Below are positions 43,282 through 53,048 of a stretch of DNA of 64,000 bases, in pieces (position 1 is the stretch's first letter; the number at the start of each line of letters is the position of its first letter). The stretch is from positions 1,674,001 to 1,738,000 of the forward strand of contig JACKOF010000001.1 of the NCBI GenBank assembly GCA_024234435.1, written 5' to 3'. The notes below the pieces were generated by a model. It was given only the letters and a program-made list of their open reading frames with translations. It was not told the origin of the DNA and did not search any database. Source of the DNA: Pseudomonadales bacterium (GTDB lineage: Bacteria > Pseudomonadota > Gammaproteobacteria > Pseudomonadales > Porticoccaceae). Made by a program: the position numbers and the translations under genes.

Positions 43282-43293
43282 GAGCAATTGCTC
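43282..43293. promoter_or_regulatory. Motif C palindrome upstream of ligase gene
   Basis: GAGCAATTGCTC is a perfect 12-bp palindrome, 55 bp before the ligase ATG at 43349. With the copy at 43141 it brackets the divergent promoter region and suggests repression of both sides by the adjacent TetR protein. Confidence 0.6.
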
Positions 43294-43348
43294 GCAATAA
43301 AACAACTATAAACTTCCAAAACAAAGCGATAATAAAAAAGGAGCCACA

Positions 43349-44971
43349 ATGTCCATCACCCCCGTCTATGAGAATGATCATTTATGCTCAGACATTATCG
43401 GCAAAAATGCCGTTATGTACCGTGATGAAACAGCGGTGGTTTGCGGAAGCACCAGGTTGTCCTGGCAGGAGCTGAACAAAAGCACGAATCAGGTTGCGAA
43501 CCAGTTGATTCATGACGGCTTCGTCAAAGGTTCAAAAGTATGCATGCTAATGCCCAACTCAATTCATTCCTTTGTCACTTTTTGGGGTGCAATAAAAGCG
43601 GGTTGTGTCATTGTTCCATTGAATGTCATGCTGGATACAAAAACATTGGCCAGGCTTATCGATTCAGCCGACGGCGAAATTATTTTTACCGACAAAACAA
43701 CTGTTGCCGCTATCGACAGCATCAAGACTGAGCTACCCCAAATAGCACCAGGCAACTTTTACTACTACCGTTCTGACGACAACTCTTCCGATAAACGCTC
43801 AGCAAGCAGCGCTGATGACAAGCCCCCGGCGGGGTGGCGGTCAGCCAACGACTACTTCGCAAAAAGTAGTACAGAAAACCCCAAGATCAAAATCCACCCT
43901 CAAGATTCCATGACCATTATTTACACATCTGGAACTACCGGCACCCCCAAGGGAATAGAACACTCTCATTTCGGCCGACTCAACTATTGCTACGGATTCG
44001 CTCCCGGACTGGGCATCACCCGATATTCCTCGGCAATATGTGCAACGCCTATTTACGCATCCGGTACCTGGATAACCATGTTCCCTACCCTCTACTACGG
44101 AGGCAAGGTCGTACTTTTGGAGAAATTTACTCCCGAAGCATTTTATAACGCCGTTGAACAGGAGTCCGGCACCCATAGCTTCATGGTTCCCGCTCAATAC
44201 ATCGCTCTTCTTGAATATAATAATTCGCAGCAAACGTCATCGCTGCAAGTGCTGGTAAGCGCAGGCCAGCCATTAACAAAAGCTACACGCGAAGCACTGA
44301 AAGAACGTTTTCCAAACACCGGGCATTACGAAGTATATGGCATGACAGAAGGTTTCTTCACCATAGCACTGCCCGGCGACTACGAGCGAGGAAAAACAAC
44401 CACCGTTGGCAAGGCGGGGCTGCTCGAAGAGATCCTTATTATCGATGACGAAGGCAAAGAGCTGCCGGTTGGGGAAACAGGCGAAATCGTTGCCTATGGC
44501 CCCGGCATGATGAAAGGTTATTACAATCGCCCCGATCTAACTGAAGAAACCGTGTGGACTTCGCCATCAGGAAGAACTTACTTAAAAAGTGGTGATTTAG
44601 GTAGGGTTGACGAAGATGGTTTTCTGTATATTTCGGGTCGCAAGAAAGACATGATCAAATCCGGCGGTATTAATATCTACGCCACCGACATCGAAGATGT
44701 CCTTATGAACCACCCGGCAGTAAAAGAGATCGCGGTTGTCGGCGTGCCCCATCCGCGATGGAGTGAAACACCGATAGCGGTCATTGTTCCTAAAGACGAT
44801 ACAAACGCAACACCGGAGGAAATTCAAAGCTGGGCTAATGAGCAGCTGGCAAAATACCAGCGACTATCCAAGGTATTCATTCAGCAGGAACTGCCACGAG
44901 CAACCTATGGCAAAGTACAAAAAGATAAGCTAAGAAGTGAACACAGCAAGCTTTTCCTGTCTGCTCCCTGA
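43349..44971 (+). CDS. AMP-forming acyl-CoA ligase
   Basis: A 540-residue ANL ligase with IYTSGTTGTPKGIEHSHFGR, YEVYGMTEGFFTIAL, YLKSGDLGRVDEDGFLYISG, KSGGINIYATDIEDVLMNHP and the C-terminal PRATYGKVQKDKLRSE (adenylation lysine). The GINIYATDIE block and the MKGYYNRPDLTEE turn resemble long-chain or aromatic acid ligases. It has a strong ribosome site (AAAAGGAG). It stands alone on the plus strand, divergent from the tetR gene and probably controlled by motif C. It is the last gene of the catabolic island. Substrate unknown. Confidence 0.92.
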   Translation: MSITPVYENDHLCSDIIGKNAVMYRDETAVVCGSTRLSWQELNKSTNQVANQLIHDGFVKGSKVCMLMPNSIHSFVTFWGAIKAGCVIVPLNVMLDTKTLARLIDSADGEIIFTDKTTVAAIDSIKTELPQIAPGNFYYYRSDDNSSDKRSASSADDKPPAGWRSANDYFAKSSTENPKIKIHPQDSMTIIYTSGTTGTPKGIEHSHFGRLNYCYGFAPGLGITRYSSAICATPIYASGTWITMFPTLYYGGKVVLLEKFTPEAFYNAVEQESGTHSFMVPAQYIALLEYNNSQQTSSLQVLVSAGQPLTKATREALKERFPNTGHYEVYGMTEGFFTIALPGDYERGKTTTVGKAGLLEEILIIDDEGKELPVGETGEIVAYGPGMMKGYYNRPDLTEETVWTSPSGRTYLKSGDLGRVDEDGFLYISGRKKDMIKSGGINIYATDIEDVLMNHPAVKEIAVVGVPHPRWSETPIAVIVPKDDTNATPEEIQSWANEQLAKYQRLSKVFIQQELPRATYGKVQKDKLRSEHSKLFLSAP

Positions 44972-45035
44972 GACCTGTTAACTTTCTGTTCGCTAAATCC
45001 AGCCATCCCTATCACGCTCCTGTCTCGGCAATCCC

Positions 45036-45056
45036 AGGCTAACAAGCCTAGTTTTT
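45036..45056 (+). terminator. Intrinsic terminator after ligase gene
   Basis: AGGCT (45036-45040) and AGCCT (45045-45049) form a short stem with an AACA loop, followed by AGTTTTT. It is 64 bp past the ligase stop. The remainder of the gap to 45238 shows nothing more. Confidence 0.6.
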
Positions 45057-45238
45057 CGATAATTTCTATCAATTGCATTTATTTCTTATTTCGCCTCATG
45101 TAATGTCTACCCTGCTTTAAATTGTCGTCACAATAGCCTTAGATTCAAATTTCTCAATCTGTTGTGATTGCAAAACGGGGACAAATTGGCCTTCGGCTCC
45201 CAACCAGGCCTTTCAAGGAACGTTAGGAAAACACCGTT

Positions 45239-46348
45239 ATGAATTCGCGCCGCTGGATCATCACTATTATTGCCTGCCTGCTGGTTTTCGCTGCTTTGGC
45301 TGGTTACAAAACCCTGCAAATCAAAAAAGCGATAGAGTTTGGTGAATCATTTCCCGAACCCTCCGAAACCGTTGAAGTTACCACAGTGAAGGTGACTGAG
45401 GTTCGTGAACAAATTAACACCATTGGTGAAGTTGTAGCACCACAGAGTATTGAGTTGCGTAATGAGCTGGCAGGCCGCATTTCGTCTGTTAAATTCGAGG
45501 CTGGCGAGAAAGTGGAACGCGGGCAGGTTTTATTGGAAATAGACAGCCGGGAAGAACAAGCCCAGCTAAAAGCAGCCAAAGCCCGAGCAGAACTGGCACT
45601 GATCGACCTTAAGAGAATCGAAAAACTAATTGCCAAAAAAACAGTAAGCGAAGAGCAGCTCGACCAAGCCAAAGCAAAACATGATATTGCCACCGCTGAG
45701 ATTGAAGCATTGCAATCCGTTATCGATAAAAAAACATTGCGCGCCCCTTTTGATGCCGAAGCTGGCATTCACCAGCTGGAGGCAGGCGAGCTGATTCAGG
45801 CCAATACGCTGATCACTCAACTTATCGGCATCAACGACTTTATCTGGGTTGATTTCCAAATGCCTGTTGAACATACAGGCATCAAGCTAGGTACTAACGT
45901 TTCTATCAGTCTGCCAGGACTGACAACTAAACAAATTTCAGGACAGATCATCGCGAAGGATCCCGCTCTTTCACCCAACTCCCGCAATCAAAAATACCGG
46001 GCAAAACTATCGGCAGAACTGGCATTGCCAGCTAACACCATTGTCAATGTCAGCGTTAACAGCACATACTCAAAACGTCTACCACAAGTTCCACTTACCG
46101 CTTACCGGAACGATCAGATGGGCGCATTCGTCTACATTCTGGTTCCCGCAGAAAAGGAGCACACCTTCCGCGCTAAACGCCAGTCCGTGACTATTGGCAA
46201 GAAAGACGACGACATGATCAGCGTGATTTCAGGTTTGTCCGGTGGCGAACTGATAGCCACCCACGGCGCCTTTAAGTTAAGAGAAAATGTACTGGTGTAC
46301 GTCAAACAGCGGTCGCCGAAAAGCGATAACGCAGGCCAGGGAGAATAA
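45239..46348 (+). CDS. RND efflux membrane-fusion protein
   Basis: A 369-residue periplasmic adaptor anchored by an N-terminal helix (RRWIITIIACLLVFAALAGY). It has the biotinyl-lipoyl region GRISSVKFEAGEKVERGQVLL, a coiled-coil hairpin (about residues 95-160) and KTLRAPFDAEAGIHQLEAGE, all usual for HlyD/AcrA-type adaptors. It bridges the inner-membrane pump encoded 2 bp later with an outer-membrane channel. No channel gene is nearby. Substrate unknown; efflux of hydrophobic compounds from the island's chemistry is possible. Confidence 0.9.
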   Translation: MNSRRWIITIIACLLVFAALAGYKTLQIKKAIEFGESFPEPSETVEVTTVKVTEVREQINTIGEVVAPQSIELRNELAGRISSVKFEAGEKVERGQVLLEIDSREEQAQLKAAKARAELALIDLKRIEKLIAKKTVSEEQLDQAKAKHDIATAEIEALQSVIDKKTLRAPFDAEAGIHQLEAGELIQANTLITQLIGINDFIWVDFQMPVEHTGIKLGTNVSISLPGLTTKQISGQIIAKDPALSPNSRNQKYRAKLSAELALPANTIVNVSVNSTYSKRLPQVPLTAYRNDQMGAFVYILVPAEKEHTFRAKRQSVTIGKKDDDMISVISGLSGGELIATHGAFKLRENVLVYVKQRSPKSDNAGQGE

Positions 46349-46350
46349 CC

Positions 46351-49300
46351 GTGTCAAAGACCTATGGCAGTCCCAGCATCATGGACGTTTTCGTCACCCG
46401 CCCGGTACTCGCGGTGGTGGTATCATTGGTGCTGGTGATCGCCGGACTGCGCTCTGCCTTTGAGCTCCCGGTCTTGCAATTCCCGCAGATGGAAAGCTCT
46501 TCACTGATTATCACCACTAACTATGTCGGCGCCTCTGCCGCAGTCGTTCAGGGCTTTATCACTGACCCCATCGAAAGAGTCGCATCCACGGTTCCCGGCG
46601 TTGACTATGTCGACTCCAACACTACTGCGGGCCACAGCACCGTTACCGTTTGGATGCAACTCAACCAAAATAGCACTGACGCACTTGCTGAATTATCGAG
46701 CAGGCTCGACGAAATACGGTTTGAACTGCCTGCTGGTGCAGAGGATCCATACGTCACTGTACAACGTGCCGACCGGCCTTTTGCTGTATTTTATCTTGAT
46801 GTGCTCACAGAGGGATTTTCCCGCGCGGCGGTCACGGACTACCTCATCCGCAACGTCAACCCTGTTCTGTCATCGATCAACGGAGTCCAGCGTATTGGTA
46901 TCGAAGGACGACGCAGCCCTGCAATGAGGGTATGGATTGATCCGGTTAAACTGAACTCGTTCAACATTAGCGCCGAAGATGTCCGAAACGCACTGAGTGC
47001 CAACAATGTTATCGCTACTTTCGGCCACAGCAAAAACAACCAGCAACGTATCAATATGCTGGCCAACACCACATTGCAAAATGTCAGTGATTTTGAAAAC
47101 CTCATTGTCGTAGAAAACGACAACACTCTGGTGCGGCTGAAAGATATCGCCAGCGTTGAGTTGGGCGAAGAAGAAGGCGAAGTGAACGGACGACTGAGCC
47201 AAAAGGATGCTGTTTATATTTCAGTTTGGCCTTTGCCCGGCGCCAATGAGATAGAAATCGGTGATCAGCTCTACAAAATGCTGGATCTGATTAACCCTAC
47301 CCTGCCTGACGGTCTGGAGGTTCGTATCGGCTTTGATGGCACACTCTATATGAGGAATGCCATCCGCGAAATCTTTACCACGCTGGCCGAAACTGTATTG
47401 CTGGTTGGCTTGGTGGTACTGGCTTTAATGGGCTCAATCCGCACCGCCATCGTACCACTGATAACTATCCCTATCTCTCTGCTGGGGGCTACAGCGGCCA
47501 TGACGATCATGGGTTTCTCGCTGAACCTGCTAACCATTCTGGCAATCGTGCTCTCCGTGGGGCTGGTGGTAGATGATGCTATCGTGGTGGTCGAGAACGT
47601 CTCTCGCTATATGCGCGAGGGGAAAACCCGATTGCAGGCAGCGCTATCCAGCTCCCGCCAATTACTCACCCCCATTATTGGCATGACCATTACACTGGCC
47701 GCTGTTTACGCGCCAATTGGTTTTTTGTCCGGTCTTACCGGCGTGCTATTTAAAGAGTTTGCTTTTACCCTTTCGATTGCCGTGATTATCTCCGGCGTGG
47801 TTGCTCTCACACTCTCGCCTATTATGAGCGCCTACGCTAATCCAGAGGGTGGCCGCGAAAGTCCGGCGACGCTATGGGTGAATAAACAGTTCGACAAACT
47901 TCACGATTTTTATGGTCGTTTATTAGAGCGAATTTTCAGCTGGCAAACACAAATTCTCTTTGCCGGGGTATTCCTTTCCCTGTTAATTGCCCCACTGTAC
48001 TTATTCTCTCAAAAGGAGTTGGCGCCTATTGAGGACCAAGGCGATATCAGTATTATTGTTGAAGCCCCATCCAACGCCTCGCTGGCCTACACCACGGACT
48101 ACATGCACGACGTCATTGACACACTTTTTCAGACACCGGATTCCATTTTCATGTGGCAAATTATCCGCCCTGGCGCAGCCTTTGGTGGCCTCAACTTCAC
48201 AGAGTTTGAAAAGCGGGACCAGACTGTTCAGGAGAAGTTACCACAGGTTTTTGGCCTCGCCTCGCAGGTAACCGGTTTGCGGGTTTTCCCCACTCTATCA
48301 CCCGCATTGCCGACGGCAGGCAACTTTGATGTTGAACTGGTAGTGCAGTCTCAATCCTCACCGGAAGAAATGCGTACTTATGCCGAGAAAATGATTGCCG
48401 CGGCCTACGCCAGCGGCATGTTCATGTTTGTAGACACCGACCTGAGAGTAGATTTACCCGAAGCACACTTTATTCTGGATAGAGAGCGTATCGCCGAACA
48501 GGGCATGAACCTGGCCTCGGTCAGTCGTCAGCTCGGGGTTTTACTTTCCGGTAACTATATCAACCGTTTTGACCTTGAAGGCAAAGCTTATCAGGTTATT
48601 CCCATGATCAAGGGGCAATCCCGCCTGACCCCTGAAGCCATTCTCGACCTGCAAATACGTACCCCCCAAGGTGAGTTAATCCCGTTTTCAGCCATCGCCA
48701 AATTGGAGGAGCGGGTTGCGCCAAGGGTGCTGAGCAAATTCCAGCAAAAGCGAGCCTTTCGTATTTACGGCGGCATGCTGCCCGGCACCACAAAAGAGCA
48801 GGGGCTAACATTGCTAGAAAAAAGTGCGGCGGAACTGTTACCCGCTGATTACACACTTGATTACGCCGGAGAATCCCGTCAGCTCAGACAGGAAGGCAGC
48901 ACCCTGGTGGGTGTATTGGCTATTGCGCTGTTATTTGTTTATTTTGTACTAGCCATACAGTTCAACAGTTTTCGTGACCCGTTAGTTGTTTTACTCGGCT
49001 CGGTTCCTCTGGCACTGGCTGGCGCCTTGCTGTTCCCGTTTTTAGGCTGGACTACTATCAACATTTACTCGCAAATCGGCTTTATTACGCTGGTCGGTCT
49101 GATAGCCAAAAATGCCATTCTCATTGTAGAGTTTGCCAATCACTTACAGTCTGAAGGGTTCAGCAAGCTTGAGGCGATCAAGAACGCTGCAGAAACTCGT
49201 TTACGCCCGGTATTAATGACAACTGCGGCCACTGCGCTGGGGCATTTCCCGCTGATCCTGGTAAGCGGCGCCGGTGCCGAAGCTCGCAACAGCATCGGTA

Positions 49301-49449
49301 TTATTCTGGTTGCTGGAATGGTGATAGGCACCGTATTCACCCTGTTTGTACTGCCTTGCGTGTATTTGCTGCTGGCAAAAACACACCGACAGGGTGAAGT
49401 TGACCCGGAACATGACGCCGAAGTTGAATCAAGCATCAGCTATGGCTGA
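46351..49449 (+). CDS. RND efflux pump inner-membrane transporter (HAE1 family)
   Basis: A 1032-residue resistance-nodulation-division permease starting at GTG with AGGGAG upstream, 2 bp after its adaptor gene. Features are an N-terminal helix (RPVLAVVVSLVLVIAGLR), large periplasmic loops, the helix-4 motif LSVGLVVDDAIVVVENVSRY (the two aspartates of the proton relay), and the repeat half with QIGFITLVGLIAKNAILIVE. It exports drugs or solvents driven by protons. It is a different subtype from the AcrB-like pump at 57979-61125. Confidence 0.94.
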   Translation: MSKTYGSPSIMDVFVTRPVLAVVVSLVLVIAGLRSAFELPVLQFPQMESSSLIITTNYVGASAAVVQGFITDPIERVASTVPGVDYVDSNTTAGHSTVTVWMQLNQNSTDALAELSSRLDEIRFELPAGAEDPYVTVQRADRPFAVFYLDVLTEGFSRAAVTDYLIRNVNPVLSSINGVQRIGIEGRRSPAMRVWIDPVKLNSFNISAEDVRNALSANNVIATFGHSKNNQQRINMLANTTLQNVSDFENLIVVENDNTLVRLKDIASVELGEEEGEVNGRLSQKDAVYISVWPLPGANEIEIGDQLYKMLDLINPTLPDGLEVRIGFDGTLYMRNAIREIFTTLAETVLLVGLVVLALMGSIRTAIVPLITIPISLLGATAAMTIMGFSLNLLTILAIVLSVGLVVDDAIVVVENVSRYMREGKTRLQAALSSSRQLLTPIIGMTITLAAVYAPIGFLSGLTGVLFKEFAFTLSIAVIISGVVALTLSPIMSAYANPEGGRESPATLWVNKQFDKLHDFYGRLLERIFSWQTQILFAGVFLSLLIAPLYLFSQKELAPIEDQGDISIIVEAPSNASLAYTTDYMHDVIDTLFQTPDSIFMWQIIRPGAAFGGLNFTEFEKRDQTVQEKLPQVFGLASQVTGLRVFPTLSPALPTAGNFDVELVVQSQSSPEEMRTYAEKMIAAAYASGMFMFVDTDLRVDLPEAHFILDRERIAEQGMNLASVSRQLGVLLSGNYINRFDLEGKAYQVIPMIKGQSRLTPEAILDLQIRTPQGELIPFSAIAKLEERVAPRVLSKFQQKRAFRIYGGMLPGTTKEQGLTLLEKSAAELLPADYTLDYAGESRQLRQEGSTLVGVLAIALLFVYFVLAIQFNSFRDPLVVLLGSVPLALAGALLFPFLGWTTINIYSQIGFITLVGLIAKNAILIVEFANHLQSEGFSKLEAIKNAAETRLRPVLMTTAATALGHFPLILVSGAGAEARNSIGIILVAGMVIGTVFTLFVLPCVYLLLAKTHRQGEVDPEHDAEVESSISYG

Positions 49450-49534
49450 TTCGATAATGGCACACCCTTGCACTCACAATTTGTTTGCGGACAAAATGGC
49501 TCTTGATAACTGACCCACGAACTGCGAGCAAGTC

Positions 49535-50719
49535 ATGCACGAAGAGATCGCCATTACTTTTATTCTAATCGGCCTTCTGCTGTTACTCAGTCTTCTTGCT
49601 AACTGGTTGGGGTCTGCAACCCGGCTACCCAGAGTCACCACGCTGTTGTTGCTTGGCTTTGTGATTGGTCCTGCGGGGTTTGATCTATTCCAGGGGAATC
49701 ATCAAGTCTGGCTGGAAATGTTTTCTGCTCTGGCTCTGTCAATGGTCGGTTTTCTACTTGGCGGACGACTCACCAAATTTTTTCTCAGAAGCCAGGAAAA
49801 ACTCATTCTGGCGCTGTCATCAGGTGTGGCTCTGACCACACTACTGGCCGTTTTTCTAGGCCTAACACTGATTGCTCTGCCCTGGCATATCGCTCTGGTG
49901 ATTGCAGCCATTGCAACGGCAACAGATCCTGCCGCCACTGTTGACGTGATCAGGGAATCAGGCAGCAGTAATCGATTCAGTGAGAACCTACTGAGCATTG
50001 TAACGCTTGATGATATCTGGGGGCTGGTTATCTTCAGCCTGTGTCTGGCCATATCGGTGTCCGCCAACGGCAATGGTAACGGAACATCGCCCATCATTGA
50101 CGGCCTCACCGAAATAGGCACAGCAAGCATGCTCGGTCTGGCATTGGGCATCCCCATGGCCTTTTTAACAGGTCGGCTACAACCCGGTGAGCCCACCCTG
50201 GTTGAAGCTATTGGCCTGATTATGCTCTGTTCCGGGCTGGCTATCTGGCTGGAAACATCCTATCTACTGGCATCCATGGTTATGGGCATCACGGTTCGAA
50301 ATATCGCACGTCATCACCGTCGGCCTTTCCATGCTATTGAAGGTATAGAGTGGCCGTTTATCGCCCTGTTCTTTATCTTTGCCGGTGCATCTCTTGAGAT
50401 CTCATCCCTGTCAGCTATCGGTTCAGCAGGAGCCGTTTATCTGTTGTGCCGTACTATAGGTAAAGTGGTGGGCGGAGCCGTGGTTGGTCAAGCTGTCGGA
50501 CTACCCCTGCGCGAGGGTTTCTACTATGGTATCGCCATGCTGCCGCAAGCCGGTGTTGCAATGGGTATGGCCTTGATCGCGTCCCATTTCTTTGAGCGGC
50601 AAGCGGATCTGATCATGAATCTGGCAATTGGTGGAACAGTCATTTTCGAGTTATTAGGGCCCATCTGCACCAAATGGGCCTTCAAAAACAGTACTCATAA
50701 ACAGAGCAATCAGCCTTGA
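49535..50719 (+). CDS. Cation/proton antiporter, CPA-type
   Basis: A 394-residue inner-membrane protein with about 12 helices and the Na+/H+ exchanger pattern: LLLLGFVIGPAGFDLF, then ATATDPAATVDVIRESGSSN (the TDP ion-path segment) and TLDDIWGLVIFSL. It exchanges Na+ or K+ for H+. Its last ten bases overlap the end of the convergent agmatinase gene. It seems unrelated to the catabolic island. Confidence 0.88.
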   Translation: MHEEIAITFILIGLLLLLSLLANWLGSATRLPRVTTLLLLGFVIGPAGFDLFQGNHQVWLEMFSALALSMVGFLLGGRLTKFFLRSQEKLILALSSGVALTTLLAVFLGLTLIALPWHIALVIAAIATATDPAATVDVIRESGSSNRFSENLLSIVTLDDIWGLVIFSLCLAISVSANGNGNGTSPIIDGLTEIGTASMLGLALGIPMAFLTGRLQPGEPTLVEAIGLIMLCSGLAIWLETSYLLASMVMGITVRNIARHHRRPFHAIEGIEWPFIALFFIFAGASLEISSLSAIGSAGAVYLLCRTIGKVVGGAVVGQAVGLPLREGFYYGIAMLPQAGVAMGMALIASHFFERQADLIMNLAIGGTVIFELLGPICTKWAFKNSTHKQSNQP

Positions 50720-51597
50720 CGCTCAACAATACCCATCATTTTGTAAGCCAGTAGTGCCGCAGAAAACTGATAACAATGAAAGCCTTCAATAGGGGCAAAC
50801 TCCATCAAGTCAAAACCGATAATCTGACGCTGCCTGGCAACTGATTCAAATAACCCCAGTGTCTGATACCAACCAAGGCCACCGGGTACCGGCGTGCCTG
50901 TTGATGGAAAAATCGATGGATCCATACCATCAATATCCAGTGTAAAAAAAACATTATTCGGAAAGTCATCGGGCAAGTCGACCGACTGGACATTTCGCGG
51001 CACCAGAACCTCCGCATCCACATATTCAACACCGTAAGTTTTTCTGGTATTTTTTTCTTCTTCGCAGTATGCCCGAATACCCAGCTGAAACAGGGGAATA
51101 TCAAGATCAACAATCCGCTTCATGACCGAAGCGTGACTATAAGGATTACCCTCATAAGCCTCCCTGAGATCCGCATGAGCATCAATCTGAACCACACCGA
51201 TATCATCCATGCCCGCTGCCAGCAACCCCTGAATAACACCGTAGGTGACGGTATGTTCTCCGCCCAGAACAATAGGAAAACCGCCCTGCTCGACAATTGA
51301 CCGGGTAGCACTGGCAATATTCTCAATAGTTTGCTCTGCACCATTACCCGGCTGAACTGGCGGGTGTGTGTAAATACCTTTGCGGCCCGGGTTACTTTTG
51401 CCATCCCATGACTCAAGCTGCCAGGAGGCCTCCAGAATAGCCGCCGGGCCCTGTGCGGTACCCGCGCCATAGGAAACTGACTCTTCGTACGGCACTGGAA
51501 GAATATGGAAAAAGGCGTCTTGCGGTTTCGGCTGTTTAAATTCCGAACCAAGGAAAACCGGAAAACCCGGCGCAGCCAGTTGATCAAATTCCTGCAT
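50710..51597 (-). CDS. speB: Agmatinase (ureohydrolase family)
   Basis: A 295-residue ureohydrolase with the three metal-binding segments GGEHTVTYG (His), QIDAHADLREA (Asp-x-His-x-Asp) and TLDIDGMDPSIFP (Asp-x-Asp), which bind two manganese ions. It hydrolyses agmatine to putrescine and urea. Arginine decarboxylase at 55896 makes the agmatine, and the carboxynorspermidine enzymes at 51646 and 54631 use the putrescine, so context supports agmatinase over other ureohydrolases. Confidence 0.9.
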   Translation of the reverse strand: MQEFDQLAAPGFPVFLGSEFKQPKPQDAFFHILPVPYEESVSYGAGTAQGPAAILEASWQLESWDGKSNPGRKGIYTHPPVQPGNGAEQTIENIASATRSIVEQGGFPIVLGGEHTVTYGVIQGLLAAGMDDIGVVQIDAHADLREAYEGNPYSHASVMKRIVDLDIPLFQLGIRAYCEEEKNTRKTYGVEYVDAEVLVPRNVQSVDLPDDFPNNVFFTLDIDGMDPSIFPSTGTPVPGGLGWYQTLGLFESVARQRQIIGFDLMEFAPIEGFHCYQFSAALLAYKMMGIVERQG

Positions 51598-51645
51598 GTT
51601 GTTTTCTCACTCAGCTTTTATAGTTATCAAGATCGGCTATATAAC

Positions 51646-52824
51646 TCAGGATAGACGATTTTTGAAGTCTTCGTAGCCAAATTCTTTCACGATTCTCAGT
51701 TGATCCGTTTCCGAATTCCAGATGGCAATTGATGGCAGTTTGATACCATTAAATGTGGTGGTTTTAACCATGGTGTAGTGGGCCATATCGTCAAACATCA
51801 ACCGCTGACCTATCTGTAGCGGTTGCTCAAAGCTGTAATCACCCATTACATCGCCAGCAAGGCAACTCGGCCCACCCAAACGGTAGGTATGGGCCTTTTC
51901 GTTCGCCTCTCCTGCAGTAAACACTTCCGCCCGGTAAGGCATTTCCAACGTATCAGGCATATGGCAGGTGGCTGAACAATCCAGTATCGCCAGCGCCATC
52001 TGGTTGTGAGTAATATCGAGCACTTCACCCACCAAAACACCCGTATGAATGGCAATGGCCTCACCCGGCTCCAGATAAACCTGCACATGGTATTTTGCCT
52101 GAAATGCCTTGATACGCGCTATCAAGGCATCCACCGCATAATCCTCACGGGTAATATGGTGACCACCCCCAAAATTAACCCACTCCATCTGATGCAGATA
52201 ATCGCCAAAATCCCGTTCAACCACATCCAGTGTTCGATCCAATGGTTCAAAACCCTGCTCGCAAAGGGTGTGAAAATGTAATCCGCTAATACCTGAAAGA
52301 TCTTCTCCTTCGAATTCGCAACGCGGTATCCCAAGCCGGGAACAGGGTGCGCAGGGGTCATAAATGGGCACAGCACCCTCGGAGTGCATCGGATTAATTC
52401 GCAAGCCAAACTGTATCCCCGGTCGCTGTTGCCGGGCCTGCTCTACAAGCGACTGAAAACGATGCCATTGGCCAAAAGAGTTAAACACCACATGATCGGC
52501 AAATGGTAATACTCCCGTGAGATCCGGTTCGGTAAATGCGGCGGAAAACACATGCACTTCACCGCCGTACTCCTCTTTTCCCAGCCGGGCTTCGTGCAAA
52601 CCACTGGCGCAAGTACCACTCAAATAGCGACGGATCAACGGCGCCAGACTAAACATCGAAAATGCCTTTAGTGCCATCAATACTTTTGCGCCAGATTCGC
52701 GCTGAACCCTGTTCAATATTTTCAGGTTACTTTCAACCGCCATTTCATCCACGACAAAACAGGGGGAAGGCACTCGGGCAGCATCAAAATGCTCAAAACT
52801 GGTTGCTTTCAAAGATTTAGCCAT
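51646..52824 (-). CDS. nspC: Carboxy(nor)spermidine decarboxylase
   Basis: A 392-residue fold-III PLP decarboxylase. The PLP lysine lies in KVLMALKAFSMFSLA, with SGLHFHTLCEQ, NFGGGHHITREDYAVDALI (glycine loop) and YLEPGEAIAIHTGVLVGEVL, and the second-subunit cysteine segment PSCLAGDVMGDY. The enzyme removes CO2 from carboxyspermidine to give spermidine. It follows the decarboxylase family that partners with carboxynorspermidine synthase (54631), in place of the S-adenosylmethionine route. It lies 48 bp upstream of the agmatinase gene on the same strand. Confidence 0.9.
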   Translation of the reverse strand: MAKSLKATSFEHFDAARVPSPCFVVDEMAVESNLKILNRVQRESGAKVLMALKAFSMFSLAPLIRRYLSGTCASGLHEARLGKEEYGGEVHVFSAAFTEPDLTGVLPFADHVVFNSFGQWHRFQSLVEQARQQRPGIQFGLRINPMHSEGAVPIYDPCAPCSRLGIPRCEFEGEDLSGISGLHFHTLCEQGFEPLDRTLDVVERDFGDYLHQMEWVNFGGGHHITREDYAVDALIARIKAFQAKYHVQVYLEPGEAIAIHTGVLVGEVLDITHNQMALAILDCSATCHMPDTLEMPYRAEVFTAGEANEKAHTYRLGGPSCLAGDVMGDYSFEQPLQIGQRLMFDDMAHYTMVKTTTFNGIKLPSIAIWNSETDQLRIVKEFGYEDFKNRLS

Positions 52825-52982
52825 ATTGATTTAAAGGGGGCTTATTATCATCATTTTTTTGCGAAATGGGAGAGTAATATGCTTGCAGACATCCCTGCAA
52901 GGAAACAAAAGTATCATTTTATAGTGAACGTTCAATCTAACGCGGGCATGACCAGCACTTTAATTAATGCTATCAGCTAACA

Positions 52983-53008
52983 CCTGTCACAGCGAAGGCA
53001 ATGACAGG
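52983..53008 (-). terminator. Hairpin after mscS gene, possible terminator
   Basis: CCTGTCA (52983-52989) and TGACAGG (53002-53008) form a perfect 7-bp stem with a 12-nt loop, 40 bp past the MscS stop on the minus strand. No clear T-run follows. The rest of 52825-53048 shows nothing I can assign. Confidence 0.35.
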
Positions 53009-53048
53009 CATCCGGTTGATTTTCCCTCAGGACAGAAAACTGTCTGTT

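Noticed and set aside
8814..44971. Steroid or bile-acid degradation cluster
   Set aside because: Ltp/DUF35 and P450 genes suggest it, but no 3-ketosteroid dehydrogenase, Hsa ring-cleavage or KshA/KshB genes are present; CYP101-like P450s and the LLM enzyme point more to terpenoid-like compounds.
52789..52980. 63-codon frame in the gap after nspC
   Set aside because: It begins inside nspC on the opposite strand, has no ribosome site and no protein-like pattern.
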